Part shown: in pieces, positions 9,836 to 22,200 of the stretch
How the letters are laid out: each line of letters starts with the position of its first letter
Numbering within the stretch: the stretch's first letter is position 1
Assembly: GCA_037043455.1 (NCBI GenBank)
Contig: JAWPHD010000297.1
Location: 453,786-517,785 of the forward strand
Direction: 5' to 3'
DNA length: 64,000 nt
Origin: Cyrtodaria siliqua
Taxonomy: Eukaryota > Mollusca > Bivalvia > Adapedonta > Hiatellidae
Translations under genes and position numbers: made by a program
The notes under the pieces: model-generated
Told to the model about the DNA's origin: nothing
Database searches by the model: none
What the model saw: the letters and a program-made list of their open reading frames with translations, nothing else

Positions 9836-12375
9836 GCAAATGGTGTGTCATTGGGTGATCTTAGTTCAAGCCACATAGGCACCACTGGTGTGTCATTGGG
9901 TGGTCTTAGTTCGAGCTACATAGGCAACTGGTGTGTCATTGGGTGATCTTAGTTTGAGCCACATAGGCACCACTGGTGTGTCATTGGGTGATCTTAGTTG
10001 GAGCCACATAGGCAACTGGTGTGTCATTGGGTGATCTTAGTTTGAGCCACATAGGCACCACTGGTGTGTCATTGGGTGATCCTATGGGCGAACCACATAG
10101 GCACCACTGGTGTGTCACATTGGGTGATCTTAGTTCGAGCCACATAGGCAACTGGTGTGTCATTGGGTGATCCTACGGGCAAACCACATAGGCACCATTG
10201 GTGTGTTACATTGGGTGATCTTAGTTCGAGCCACATAGGCAACTGGTGTGTCATTGGGTGATCCTACGGGCGAACCACATAGGCACCACTGGTGTGTCAT
10301 TGGGTGATCTTAGTTTGAGCCACATTGGCAACTGGTGTGTCATTGGGTGATCTTACGGGCAAACCACACAGGCACCACTGGTGTGTCATTGGGTGATCTT
10401 AGTTCGAGCCACATAGGCAACTGGTGTGTCATTGGGTGATCTTAGTTCGAGCCACATAGGCACCACTGGTGTGTCATTGGGTGATCTTAGTTCGAGCCAC
10501 ATAGGCAACTGGTGTGTCATTGGGTGATCTTAGTTCGAGCCACATTGGCACCACTGGTGTCATTGTGTGATCCTACGGGCGAACCACATAGGCACCACTG
10601 TTGTGTTACATTGGGCGATCTTATGTTCGAGCCACATAGGCACCACTGGTGTGTCATTGGTTGATCCTACGGGCGAACCACATTGGCAACTGGTGTGTCA
10701 TTGGTTGATCCTACGGGCGAACCACATAGGCACCACTGGTGTGTTACATTGGGTGATCTTAGTTCGAGCCACATAGGCACCACTCGTGTGTCATTGGGTG
10801 ATCCTACAGGCAAACCACAAAGGCACCACTGGTGTGTCATTGGGTGATCTTAGTTCGAGCCAAATAGGCATCACTGGTGTGTCATTGGGTGATCCTATTG
10901 GCAAACCACATAGGCACCACTAGTGTGTCATTGGGTGATCTTAGTTCGAGCCACATAGGCAACTGGTGTGTCATTGGGTGATCTTAGTTCGAGCCACATA
11001 GGCACCACTGGTGTGTCATTGGGTGATCTTAGTTCGAGCCACATAGGCAACTGGTGTGTCATTGGGTGATCTTAGTTCAAGCCACATAGGCACCACTGGT
11101 GTCATTGTGTGATCCTACAGGCAAACCACAAAGGCACCACTGGTGTGTCATTGGGTGATCTTAGTTCGAGCCACATAGGCACCACTGGTGTGTCATTGGG
11201 TGATCTTAGTTCAACCACATAGGCACCACTGGTGTGTCATTGGGTGATCTTAGTTCAACCACATAGGCACCACTGGTGTGTCGTTAGGCGATCCTGTGTT
11301 CGAGCGACAAGCGCCATTGGCACCACTGGTGTGTCGTTGGGCGATCCTGTGTTCGAGCGACATTGGCAACACTGGTGTGTCATTGGGCGATCCTGTGTTC
11401 GAGCGCCATTGGCACCACTGGTGTGTCATTGGGCGATCCTGTGTTCGAGCGACATTGGCAACACTGGTGTGTCATTGGGCGATCCTGTGTTCGAGCGCCA
11501 TTGGCACCACTGGTGTGTCATTGGGCGATCCTGTGTTCGAGCGACATTGGCAACACTGGTGTGTCATTGGGCGATCCTGTGTTCGAGCGACATTGGCAAC
11601 ACTGGTGTGTCATTGGGCGATCCTGTGTTTGAGCGACATTGGCATCACTAGCATGTCCTTGGGCAATTCTGTTTTTGAGTCACATTGGCCCCACTGCTGT
11701 GTTGTTGGGTGATCCTATGTTCGAGCGACATTGGCATCACTGGCGTGTCCTTATGCGATCCTACTTTAGAGTCACATTGGCACCACTGCTGTATTGTTGG
11801 GTGATCCTATGTTCGAGCAACATTGGCATCACCGGCATGTCCTTCGTCGATCCTACTTTTGAGTCACATTGGCACCACTGTTGTGTCCTTGGGTGATACC
11901 GTGTTTGAGCAACATTTGCACCACTGCGGTGTCGTTCGGCAATCCTACGTTCTAGTGACATTGGCATCACTGCTGTCCTTGGGGGATCATACGTTTGAGC
12001 CATATAGTCACCACTGCTGTGTTTTGGGTGATCCTATGTTTGAGCCACATAATCACCACTGGTGTGTCTTTCTTTGGCAATCCTACTTTCGAGTGACATT
12101 GGCCTCACTGGCGTGTCCTTGGGCAATCCTACTTTTGAGTCACACTGGCACCACTGCTGTGTCCTTGGATGATACTACATTTGAGTAACATTGGCACCAC
12201 TGAGGTGTCCTTGGGCAATCCTATGTTCGAGTGACATTGGCATCACTGCTGTCCTTGGGCGAACCTACGTTTGAGCCATATAGTCACCACTGCTGTGTTC
12301 TTGGGCGATCCTAAGTGTGAGCCACATAGTCACCACTGGTGTGTCTTTGGGCAATCCTACTTTCGAGTAACATTG
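9836..12375. repeat. 43/45-bp minisatellite, ~57 copies
   Basis: The 45-base unit is GGTGTGTCATTGGGTGATCT followed by TAGTTCGAGCCACATAGGCA and CCACT. Many left-hand units end in GGCAACT instead, giving 43 bases. From 11280 the units become 45-base copies with GGCGATCCTGTGTTCGAGCG. The right end (11640-12375) is more diverged (CACATAGTCACCACTGCTGT forms). The 45-base section opens three plus frames of up to 144 codons, a by-product of the period. Confidence 0.93.
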
Positions 12376-12379
12376 AAGA

Positions 12380-12535
12380 CACTTCCTTTAGCCATGTCAA
12401 ACATGTTAAAGAACCCTGAGAATCTATTCAGTAGTATGATTAGGGCACTGTTCCCTAATTCCTTTATATCCTTAGCCTCTTTTTGGGGCAGCTGCAAATA
12501 ACTTGAACACTGAGTTGTTAAACAATTAAATACTT
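12380..12535 (+). mobile_element. SINE-like dispersed repeat, copy 1
   Basis: CATGTTAAAGAACCCTGAGA is followed by ATCTATTCAGTAGTATGATT, a CTCTTTTTGGGGCAGCTGCA block and the end TGTTAAACAATTAAATAC. The same order is seen at 13371-13535. No A/B box was found, so I call it SINE-like only from its size and repetition. Confidence 0.6.
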
Positions 12536-13071
12536 CTATCCACTGTTTACCACTTACCACAAAATATATGTGTACATTGTAATTTCACTCCAATCATGTC
12601 TTAACCATTCCAAGGCTGTAGCCCTACTGTCAACCTTCTTATGTTTGTGACGTCATATACCTTGCTTCTTACCTATCCTTGTGTGCCCACTAATGCAGCC
12701 CGACTATGCACGAAAATTGCCCGGAGAGGTACCTGGAGTCTTCTTCCACCAATGGAAGCTGGAAAAGTCGCCATATGACCTTAGCTGTTTAATCGACTAT
12801 AAAAATCAATGCAATTCAATTCATTTCCACGAATGGAAGCTGGAAAGTCGCTGTATGACCTTAGCTGTTGGTGAGACTATAAAACCCAATTCAATTGAAT
12901 GCTTCATTTCCTGTTATAATCTTTTTTTCTTTTTTTGTTTGGACTCAATTTCAAGCATTTATCACCTTCAACATTGTTATAACATCTTTCTGAGCCTATC
13001 TTTCAAAATTAACACTTTTACATTATTTCCAAATAGAGCATTAATCATTATCCATCGACTATTTTAAATCC
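12536..13071. other. No gene; 81-bp direct duplication inside
   Basis: AATGGAAGCTGGAAA with CATATGACCTTAGCTGTT occurs at 12751 and again at 12832, giving a spacing of 81 bases. Each copy ends in GACTATAAAA with CAATTCAATT. This resembles the 3' part of a dispersed repeat. The plus frame at 12681-13067 crosses it and has no recognisable domain. Confidence 0.55.
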
Positions 13072-13375
13072 GTTTCCTTACAGTTTTTATTAATTTCCTT
13101 ACAGTGGTTATTCCTTTCCTTACAGTTTTTATTGCTTTCCTTACATTTTTTATTCATTTCCTTACAGTGGTTATTCCTTTCCTTACTGTTTTTATTCATT
13201 TCCTTACAGTTTTTATTCATTTCCTTACAGTGGTTATTCCTTTCCTTACAGTTTTTATTCCTTTCCTTACAGTTTTTATTCATTTCCTTACAGTTTTTAT
13301 TCATTTCCTTACAGTGGTTATTACTTTCCTTACAGTTTTTATTCATTTCCTTACATTTTTTATTCATTTCCTCCC
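13072..13375 (+). repeat. 21-bp minisatellite, ~14 copies
   Basis: The unit is TTTCCTTACAGTTTTTATTC plus one base, with GTGGTTATTCC variants. The period of 21 opens both strands (7-residue repeats FLTVFIH on plus, KEMNKNC on minus). Each unit presents a pyrimidine tract followed by TTACAG, the form of a 3' splice site. Two more full units lie at 13536-13590, beyond a SINE-like insertion. Confidence 0.9.
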
Positions 13376-13535
13376 GTGTATCGGTCTATCCTCCGAGCAC
13401 GTTAAAGAACCATAGGAATCTATTCGATAATAAGAGTAGGGCAGGTTCCCGGATTCCTATGTATCCTTCCCCTCTCTCTGGGGCGGCTCTAAATAACCTA
13501 TACTGTGTTGATGAGCCGTTAAACAACATTCAATT
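13371..13535 (+). mobile_element. SINE-like dispersed repeat, copy 2, inside the 21-bp array
   Basis: It runs from CCCGTGTATCGGTCTATCCT through GAGCACGTTAAAGAACC, AGGAATCTATTCG, a CTCTCTCTGGGGCGGCTCTA block and GAGCCGTTAAACAACATTCA. It is the same family as 12380-12535. The 21-bp units stop abruptly at CATTTCCT on the left and resume at TTCATTTCCTTACAG on the right, so it interrupts the array. Confidence 0.65.
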
Positions 13536-13611
13536 CATTTCCTTACAGTTTTTATTCATTTCCTTACAGTGGTTATTCCTTTCCACACAAAGTTTCTCAA
13601 CTATCCCACTA
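13536..13611 (+). repeat. 21-bp minisatellite, resumed units
   Basis: Two complete CATTTCCTTACAG units and one partial, matching the block at 13072-13375. They dissolve into CCACACAAAGTTTCTC and the start of the next array. Confidence 0.8.
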
Positions 13612-16600
13612 CTCTACATACATGCTAATTGTTTAGATACATCTTAACATAGTGACAGCCTTGCCCCACCATTCTACATGTTCATTTCTAGTGTGACAGG
13701 CTTGCCCCACCATTCTACATGTTCATTTCTAGTGTGACAGCCTTGCACCACCATTCTACATGTTCATTTCTAGTGTGACAGCCTTGCCCCACCATTCTAC
13801 ATGTTCATTTCTAGTGTGACAGGCTTGCCCCACCATTCTACATGTTCATTTCTAGTGTGACAGCCTTGCACCATCATTCTACATGTTCATTTCTAGTGTG
13901 ACAGCCCTGCCCCACCATTCTACATGTTCATTTCTAGTGTGACAGCCTTTCACCATCATTCTACATGTACATTTCTAGTGTGACAGCCATGCCCGACCAT
14001 TCTACATGTTCATTTCTAGTGTGACAGCCCTGCCCCACCATTCTACATGTTCATTTCTAGTGTGACAGGCTTGCCCCACCATTCTACATGTTCATTTCTA
14101 GTGTGACAGGCTTGCCCCACCATTCTACATGTTCATTTCTAGTGTGACAGCCTTGCACCACCATTCTACATGTTCATTTCTAGTGTGACAGCCTTGCCCC
14201 ACCATTCTACATGTTCATTTCTAGTGTGACAGGCTTGCCCCACCATTCTACATGTTCATTTCTAGTGTGACAGCCTTGCACCATCATTCTACATGTTCAT
14301 TTCTAGTGTGACAGCCCTGCCCCACCATTCTACATGTTCATTTCTAGTGTGACAGCCTTTCACCATCATTCTACATGTACATTTCTAGTGTGACAGCCAT
14401 GCCCGCCATTCTACATGTTCATTTCTAGTGTGACAGCCCTGCCCCACCATTCTACATGTTCATTTCTAGTGTGACAGCCTTGCACCATCATTCTACATGT
14501 ACATTTCTAGTGTGACAGCCATGCCCGACCATTCTACATGTTCATTTCTAGTGTGACAGCCCTGCCCCACCATTCTACATGTTCATTTCTAGTGTGACAG
14601 CCTTGCACCATCATTCTACATGTACATTTCTGGTGTGACAGCCATGCCCGACCATTCTACATGTTCATTTCTAGTGTGACAGCCCTGCCCCACCATTCTA
14701 CATGCTCATTTCTAGTGTGACAGCCTTGCCCCACCATTCTACATCTACATTTCTAGTGTGACAGCCTTGCCCCACCATTCTTCATGTACATTTCTAGTGC
14801 AACAGCCTTGCCCCACCAGTCAACATGTACATTTCTAGTGTGACAGCCTTGCCTCACCATTCTACATTTACATTTCTAGTGTGACAGCCCTGCCTCACCA
14901 TTATACATGTACACTTCTAGTGTGACAGCCTTGCCCCACCATTCTACATGTACATTTCTAGTGTGACAGCCTTGCCCCACCATTCTACATGTACATTTCT
15001 AGTGCAACAGCCCTGCCCCACCTTTCTACATGTTCATTCCTAGTATGACAGCCCTGCGCCTCCATTCTGTATGTACATTTCTCGTGTGACAGCCTTGCCC
15101 CACCATTCTACATGTACATTTCTAGTATGTCAGCCTTACTCCACCAATCTATATGTTCTTAGATACATCTTAACAAGGTGACAGCCTTGCCCAACCATTC
15201 TACATGTTCATTTCTAGTGTGACGGTTTTGCTCCACCATTCTACGTGTTCTTAGATACATCTTAACAGAGTGACAGCCTTGCCCCACCATTTTGCATGTT
15301 CTTAGATACATCTTAACAGAGTGACATCCTTGCCCGGGCAACACCATTCTGCTTGTTCTTAGATAGATCTTTAACAGAGTGACAGCCTTGCCCTACCATT
15401 CTACATGTTCATTTTAGTGTGAAAGCCTTGCACCATCAATCTGCATGTCTTTAGATACATTTTAACAGGGTGACAGCCTTGCCACACCACTCTACATGAC
15501 TGTTAATTTCTAATATGACAGCCTTGCCACACCACTCTACATGACTGTTAATTTCTAATATGACAGCCTTGCCCCACCATTCTACATGTTCATTGATAGT
15601 GTGACAGCCTTGCCCCACCAATCTGCATGTTCTTAGATACATCTTAACAGGGTGACTGCCATGCCCCACCATTCTACATGTTCTAAGATACATCTTAACA
15701 GGATGGCAGCCTTGTCCTACCATTCTACATGTTCATTTATAGTGTGAAAGCACTGCCCCACCATTCTACATGTTTGTTTCTAGTGTGACAGCCTTGCGCC
15801 ACCAATCTGCATGTTTTTTAGATACAGTTTAACAGGGTGACAGCTTTGCCACACCATTCTACATATTCATTTCTAGTGTGATGGCCTTGCACCAGCATTC
15901 TACAGTTTAATTTCTGGTGTGACAGCCCTTCCCCACCATTCTACATGTTCATGTCTAGTATGACATCATTGCCACAGCATTCTACATATTTATGTCTAGT
16001 GCCTTCTAGTATGAAAGCCCTTGCGCACCATTCTACATGTTTATTGCTAGTGTGACAGCCCTGCTGCCAAACTATTCTACTTGTTCATTTCTACCGTGAC
16101 AGCCATGCCCCACCAATCTACATGTTCTTAGATACATCTAAGCAGGGTGACAGCTTTGCCTTTCCATTCTACATGTTCTTAGATACATTTCAACAGGGTG
16201 GCAGCTTTGCCCCATTATTCTGCATGTTCTTATATACATATTAACAAGGTGGCTACCTTGCCCCAACATTCTACGTCATGTTCGTATGTACATCTTAACA
16301 AGATGGCAGCCTTGCCCCACCGTTTTACATGTTCTTATGTACATCTTAACAAGGTGACTGCCTTGCCTCACCATTCCAAATGTTCTTATGTACATCATTG
16401 CAAGGCTTGCCCCACCATTCTACATGTTTTTATGTACATCTTAACAAGGTGGCTGCCTTGACACACCATTCTACATGTTCTTATGTAGATCTTAACAAGG
16501 TGACTGCCTTGCCCCACCATTCTACATGTTCCTATATACATCTTAATAAGGTGGCAGCCTTGCCCCACCATTCTACATGTTCTTATGTACATCTTAACAA

Positions 16601-18873
16601 GGTTGCTTTCTTGCCCCACCATTCTACATGTTCTTATGTACATCTTAACAAGGTGGCTGCCTTGACACACCATTCTACATGTTCTTATGTACATCTTAAC
16701 AAGGTGACTGCCTTGCCCCACCATTCTACATGTTCCTATATATATCTTAATAAGTTGGCAGCCTTGCCCCACCATTCTACATGTTCTTAGATGCATCTTA
16801 ACAGTTTGACAGCCTTTCCCCATCGTCTGCATATTCTTAGATAATCTTAACAGCATTGCCCAACCATTCTACATGTTCGTTTTTAGTGCGACAGCCATGT
16901 CCCACCATTGTGCATGTTTGATTCTAGTGCGACAGCCTTGCGCCACCAGTCTGCATGTTTTAGATACATTTTATCAGGGTGACAGCCTTGCCACACCATT
17001 CTACATGTTCTTTTGTAGTATGACAGCCTTGCCCCATCATTATACATGTTCATTTCTGGTGTGGTTGCCTTGCACCACCATTATACGTGTTTATTTCTAG
17101 CATGACACCCTTGCCCCACCATTTGCCATGCTCATTTCCAGTGTGGCAGCCTTACCCCACCAATCTGCATGTTCTTAGATAAATCCTAACAGGGTGGCAG
17201 CCTTGCCACACCATTCTACATGTTCATTTCTAGTGTGACGGCCCTTCCCCACCATTCTCCATGCTCATTTCTAGTGTTGCAGCCTTGCCCCACCAATCTG
17301 CATGTTCTTAGATAAATCCTAACAGGGTGGCAGCCTTGCCACACCATTCTACATGTTCATTTCTAGTGTGACAGCCCTTCCCCACCATTCTCCATGCTCA
17401 TTTCTAGTGTTGCAGCCTTGCCCCACCAATCTACATGTTCTTAGATACATCTTGACTGGGTGACAGCCTAGCCCATCATTTTACATGTTCTTAGATATAT
17501 CGAATCAGGGTGACAGCTTTGCCCCACCGTACTACATGTTCCTAGATACATCTTAACAGGGTGACATCCTTGCCGAACCATTCTACGTGTTCTTAGATAC
17601 ATCCTAATGGTGGCAGCCTTTTCCCACCATTCTACATGTTCTTATATACATTTTAACAGGGTGGCAGCTTTGCTGCACCATTCTGCATGTTCTTTTATAC
17701 ATCTTGACTGTGTGACAGCATTGCCCCACCATTCAACGTCTTCTTAGATACATCTTAACACAGTGACAGCCTTGCCACACAATTCTACATGTTCGTAGAT
17801 ACATCTTAACTGAGTGACTGCCTTACCCCACCATTCTGCATGTTCATTTCTTAGATGCATCTTAACAGGGTGACAGCCATGCCACACCATACTGCATGTG
17901 TATTTCTAGTTTGTCGGCCTTCCCCACCATTCAACATCTTCTTAGATACATTTCAACAGAGTGACAGCCTTGCCGTTCCATTCTACATGTTCGTAAATAC
18001 TGTTGAACAGGATGGCAGCTTTGCTCCACCATTCTGCATATTCTTAGATATATGTTAATGGTGTGACAGCCTTGCCCACCCATTCTACATTTTATTAGAT
18101 ACATCTTAACAGGGTAACAATTGTCCAACCATTCTACATGTTTTTTCTAATGCAACAGCATTGCCCGACCATTCTACATGTTTATTTCTAAGTGTAAATG
18201 CCTTACGCCATCACTCTGCATGTTTTAGATGCATTTTTACAGGGTGACAGCATTGCCACACCATTCTACATGCTCATTTCTAATGTGACATCCCTGCCCC
18301 ACCATTCTACATGTTCATTTCTAATATGACAGCCCTTTTTCACCATTTTACATATTCTTAGATAATATTAACAGGGTGACAGCCTTGCCCCACCATTCTA
18401 CATGTTCATTTCTAATGTGACAGCCCTGCCTCATTGTTTGCGGGGTATTTATCACCTTCAGTGATAGTTCTAGTTTCTAGTGTGTCAGCCTTCCCTACCA
18501 TTCGACATCTTAACACGGTGACAGCATTGCCACACCATTCTACACATTCGTAGATCCATCTTAATAATGTGGCAGCCTTACCCCACCATTCTACATGTTC
18601 TTGGATACATATTAACAGGGTGACAGCTTTGCCCCACTATTCTACATCTTCTTAGATACATCTTAACAAGGTGGCAGCATTGCCCCACCATTCTATATGT
18701 TCTTGGATAATTATTAACAGGGTGACAGCCTTGCTCCTCTATTCTACATCTACTAGATACATCTTAACAAGGTTCATTTCTTACATCTTAACAGGGTGAC
18801 AGCTCTGCGCCACCATTTTATTGTTCATTTCTAATGTGACAGCCTTGCCCCTCCATACTACATGTTCATTTCT
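13612..18873. repeat. 41/51-bp minisatellite, left block
   Basis: From about 13640 to 15130 the unit is 41 bases: ACAGCCTTGCCCCACCATTC, then TACATGTTCATTTCTAGTGT and G. From 15130 on, 51-base units carrying TTCTTAGATACATCTTAACA in place of the TTCATTTCTAGTG linker mix with 41-base units. The shared core is GCCTTGCCCCACCATTCTAC. In 13.69-14.43 kb a ten-unit (410-base) higher-order pattern repeats. The right end is cut by the retroelement. The minus and plus frames here reflect the 51-base period. Confidence 0.93.
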
Positions 18874-19094
18874 TAAATGAATATCAACACCTTCCTTTAC
18901 TAAGTGACTTTATTAATCTAAAGGATGAAATTCTTTTCCACCATGACGACATACACATGTGTTTAATGATAGTATACAAAGCAACATAATTAAGAATTCT
19001 CCCCTCCCCCCATGCTGAAATGTTTTATGCAGACAAAACTATGGAGGAGTGTGGAAAAGGATGACTGCTACCTGCAATATACAAATACAATGAT
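18874..19094 (-). repeat. 3' LTR, 221 bp
   Basis: It shares its first 55 and last 39 bases (overlapping by a 9-base motif) with the right-hand LTR, without a mismatch that I can see. On the minus strand it contains AATAAA (18914-18909), a probable poly(A) signal. The motif AAAGGATGA occurs twice, at 18920-18928 and 19056-19064. The outer limits are set by the shared sequence; a TG...CA version (18879-19090) is also possible. Confidence 0.8.
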
Positions 19095-19113
19095 TAGTTA
19101 TCTCCTCTCCCAG
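19095..19113 (-). other. Polypurine tract
   Basis: On the minus strand GGGAGAGGAGA (19111-19101) lies a few bases before the LTR. Its position and composition fit the primer for plus-strand DNA synthesis of an LTR element. Confidence 0.65.
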
Positions 19114-19291
19114 GGACAAGTTTTCAAGGGTACGCAGAAAACTGAATAAAACGGGGTCACTTTGATTAATAGTCCGAAATAACCGTCCATAATGGTATTC
19201 CTAACACTGGCACAAAGTTAACTTAAAAAGTCGTGAAAAACACAGAGTACACATAGTTCATTTTCAAAACACTGTCTGAATTAATTGGACA

Positions 19292-22200
19292 TCAGTCCTC
19301 ACTGTGGCTAGGTATTCCCAACCTTTCACAACGGTTAGGTCTGCGTGGTGTTAAAAGTTCCTTAGCACCAGCCTGATTGTGAGGCTGAAGACGGGCGAGA
19401 GCACGAGGTAACCGGGTCACAGCAGGCACGTCATGGGTAAGAGCACGTTGTATCGCAGTTGCAACAGGCACATCTGGTCCAGGAGCGTTGTCAGACATGT
19501 CAGAAGTCAGTTGCCGGGGTGCTGGAACAGTCTGGGGTGCCGACTCCGGAGTAGAAGCACTTGTAGGCACCTGATTCAGATCTAGTGGTGTTGTAGGTCC
19601 GCCCAGCGGTGGTGCTGGAGCATTGGAAGAAGGGTTATCAGAGAGCACTATGCGGGACTGTGGCACAACTGGTGTGGGAGCCACAGAAGTAACCCCTGTG
19701 GGCTTACCATGGAATGGGGTGAACTTGCGTAGGTGCTGGCGGTTCCGGATGGTGACTCGACCTGTACCATCTACGCGTATAACATATTGGTGGTACTGCC
19801 GAACCTCTACAACAGTCCCGGTGCGTTCCCACCTCCTGGGCTGGTTGCCCACCAAATTCTGTATGTAAACGTGATCTCCCACCTGCAGCGGTGGTAATCT
19901 GCGAGTGTGTTCATTCCACTTTTCATGTTCCCTGGAGTGCCGCCTTGCAAGTGCCATTTCACGATGTGACAGTAACTCAGTCCACGTTTCATGAGGGGAA
20001 TATCTACCCATCAGGATGGGAATAGCATCACGAATGGGTCGTCCAAACAGGATCAACGCTGGGGAGGATTTAGTTTCTGGGTCGATAGAGTTCCTGTACA
20101 TCAGTAAAGCTCTCTGGAACCTGTCAATATCAAGGGATCCTGTTGCCGTAATATTGTCCATGAGCATGCGTTTCACTGTTTTCACAGCAAGCTCGGCCCT
20201 GCAGTTAGCATGTGGGTTCGCAACACTGGAAAGTCTATGTCTAACACTCCAGGTCCTCAAGAATTCTTGGGTTTTCCCCGCTGTAAATTGTGGGCCCCCA
20301 TCCGATGTCAACTCTTCGGGGATGCCGAATGTCACAAATGTCTCACGAAGTCGTTTAACAAGCCCCTCTGCACCCGACTCGGACTTATATACCATAGGCC
20401 AGTTGGAATACCTATCCACAATCACAACGTAGTCCTTGCTGTTAAATGTAAAGTAGTCAGCACAGATCATCTGAAATGGGTAATCTGGAGGCGTGATGTC
20501 AGATGGGGGTTGCATCGGGTTAGACTTAGCCGTCTGATGGCAATGTGCACACTGATCCCTAACTTTGGCAATGTCAACAGTGATATCGGGCCAATACACT
20601 GAGTCCATGGCCCGTGCACGCATCGCACTGACACCCTGGTGGGCTGCATGAAGAGCATTGAGTACAGGCTTGCGGAGCACAGGTGGCATTACGATTCGTT
20701 GGCCCATAAGTACTACACCATCCACGACACACAGGCTAGCTGCATAGCGATGATATGGACGCAATTCTGCTGGTAGTTCCCTGCAATCCTCGGGGAACCC
20801 CATCTCTAGGTGGTGGATGAGTTCAAGAAATGTTGGGTCAGATGCTGTAGCTTCGCGGACCATGTCCCATGTGATAACTGTGACAGCCGCATTCAAGGCG
20901 CTGGAAGCGGCAGCTACTGTGGATGTGTCATTAGCTGTATCATTATCTGTCGTATGCTGACATAGACTCGCCAGCATGTCATGACGGGACACAGTCGTGC
21001 TGGTGAGCAAGTCAAGTTCTGGTGGTTCGCCTGGTAGATGTAGACGATCAGGCTGGCTAACAGGGTATCTTGAAGCGGCATCAGGACCCAGGTTCTTTTT
21101 GCCAGGCACATGTAAAATGGTAAACCTGTATCCCAGAGTTTTCTCTTTGAGGTTAAGCAGCCGTCTGTTATCAATCTCAGTGAGTGATCTATCATTAAGT
21201 ATCTGAAGAAGCGGCTTGTGGTCTGTGGCAACAAGAAGATCTGTGCATCCCAGCACATAATAGCGTGTCTGGTGGAGGGCGTACACAACAGCCAATGCCT
21301 CACCTTCAATGGGAGCGTACCTGCTTTCAGCTGGGTGTGTGAATCTGCTGCCAACTAGGCACAATTTCCAGCCGTCAGGGCAGCAAGCTGGAGTTTCGAT
21401 AGAACACTGGCAGTATTTCTGCATCAAGAGGAACCCAATACCGTCAACAGACCAGTCTGTGGCTAGACATGTCAGTCGCGCAGGGTCAAATAGGCGCACA
21501 CCATCCTTCATTTCCTGTATGATGACCTCTTTGGATCGGTGGAACACATTGTCCAGCTCCTCAGTCCAGTGGAATGGGGTGGAGGGTTTAAGTAGAGCGC
21601 GGAAAGGCTTCATCTGTTTGGTCATGGCAAAGGCATATGCGCCCTGGTTAATAAGCCCAAACCAGGCTCTGGCACCAGTAATGTCATTGGGTACCGGAAA
21701 ATTTCTTATGGCATCCAGGAACTTGGCACTCGGTCGTATGTTAGTCGGAGTGATTGTAAGTCCTGCGAAGTCCACAGTGTCCAGGGCAAATTGGAATTTC
21801 TTTGGATTCAGTGTGATTCCATTGCGAACACAAAGATCAAACCATTCACATGCCTGAAAAAATGCTGCTTCAATGGAATTCTCCCACATGCATGTATCAT
21901 CAACACATTTGACCTTATTGCGGAAATTAGCAATGATTGCATCAAAGCGCTGGTTGTAAGCGTCACCACTGGCCAAAAATCCCTGCGGAGCCACCTTATA
22001 CCTGTAGCGCCCCCAAGGTGTGATGAATGTCGTGAAATGTCTATCTTCTTCACGAATGGGCACAGAGTGGTAGCCATTCCAGGCGTCTGTCACGGTCTTC
22101 TTCGTGCCCTGGGGAACTCGGTCAGCGAGATGAAAGGGGCTGGGTACATGGTGGGTTTGCCGGACAGAGCAGCGGTTTTGTGGTTGCAAGTCTACAGTTC

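Noticed and set aside
12681..13067. 128-codon plus frame
   Set aside because: It crosses an 81-bp duplicated dispersed-repeat end; no domain, no splice or promoter context.
13612..18873. CRISPR-like look: direct repeats with more variable linkers
   Set aside because: The linkers are themselves repeated, the whole unit is tandem, there are no cas genes, and the DNA is eukaryotic.
18920..19064. The 136-bp LTR difference as a spliced intron
   Set aside because: No GT...AG placement is possible within the 9-base repeat that bounds the missing segment; short-repeat deletion explains it fully.
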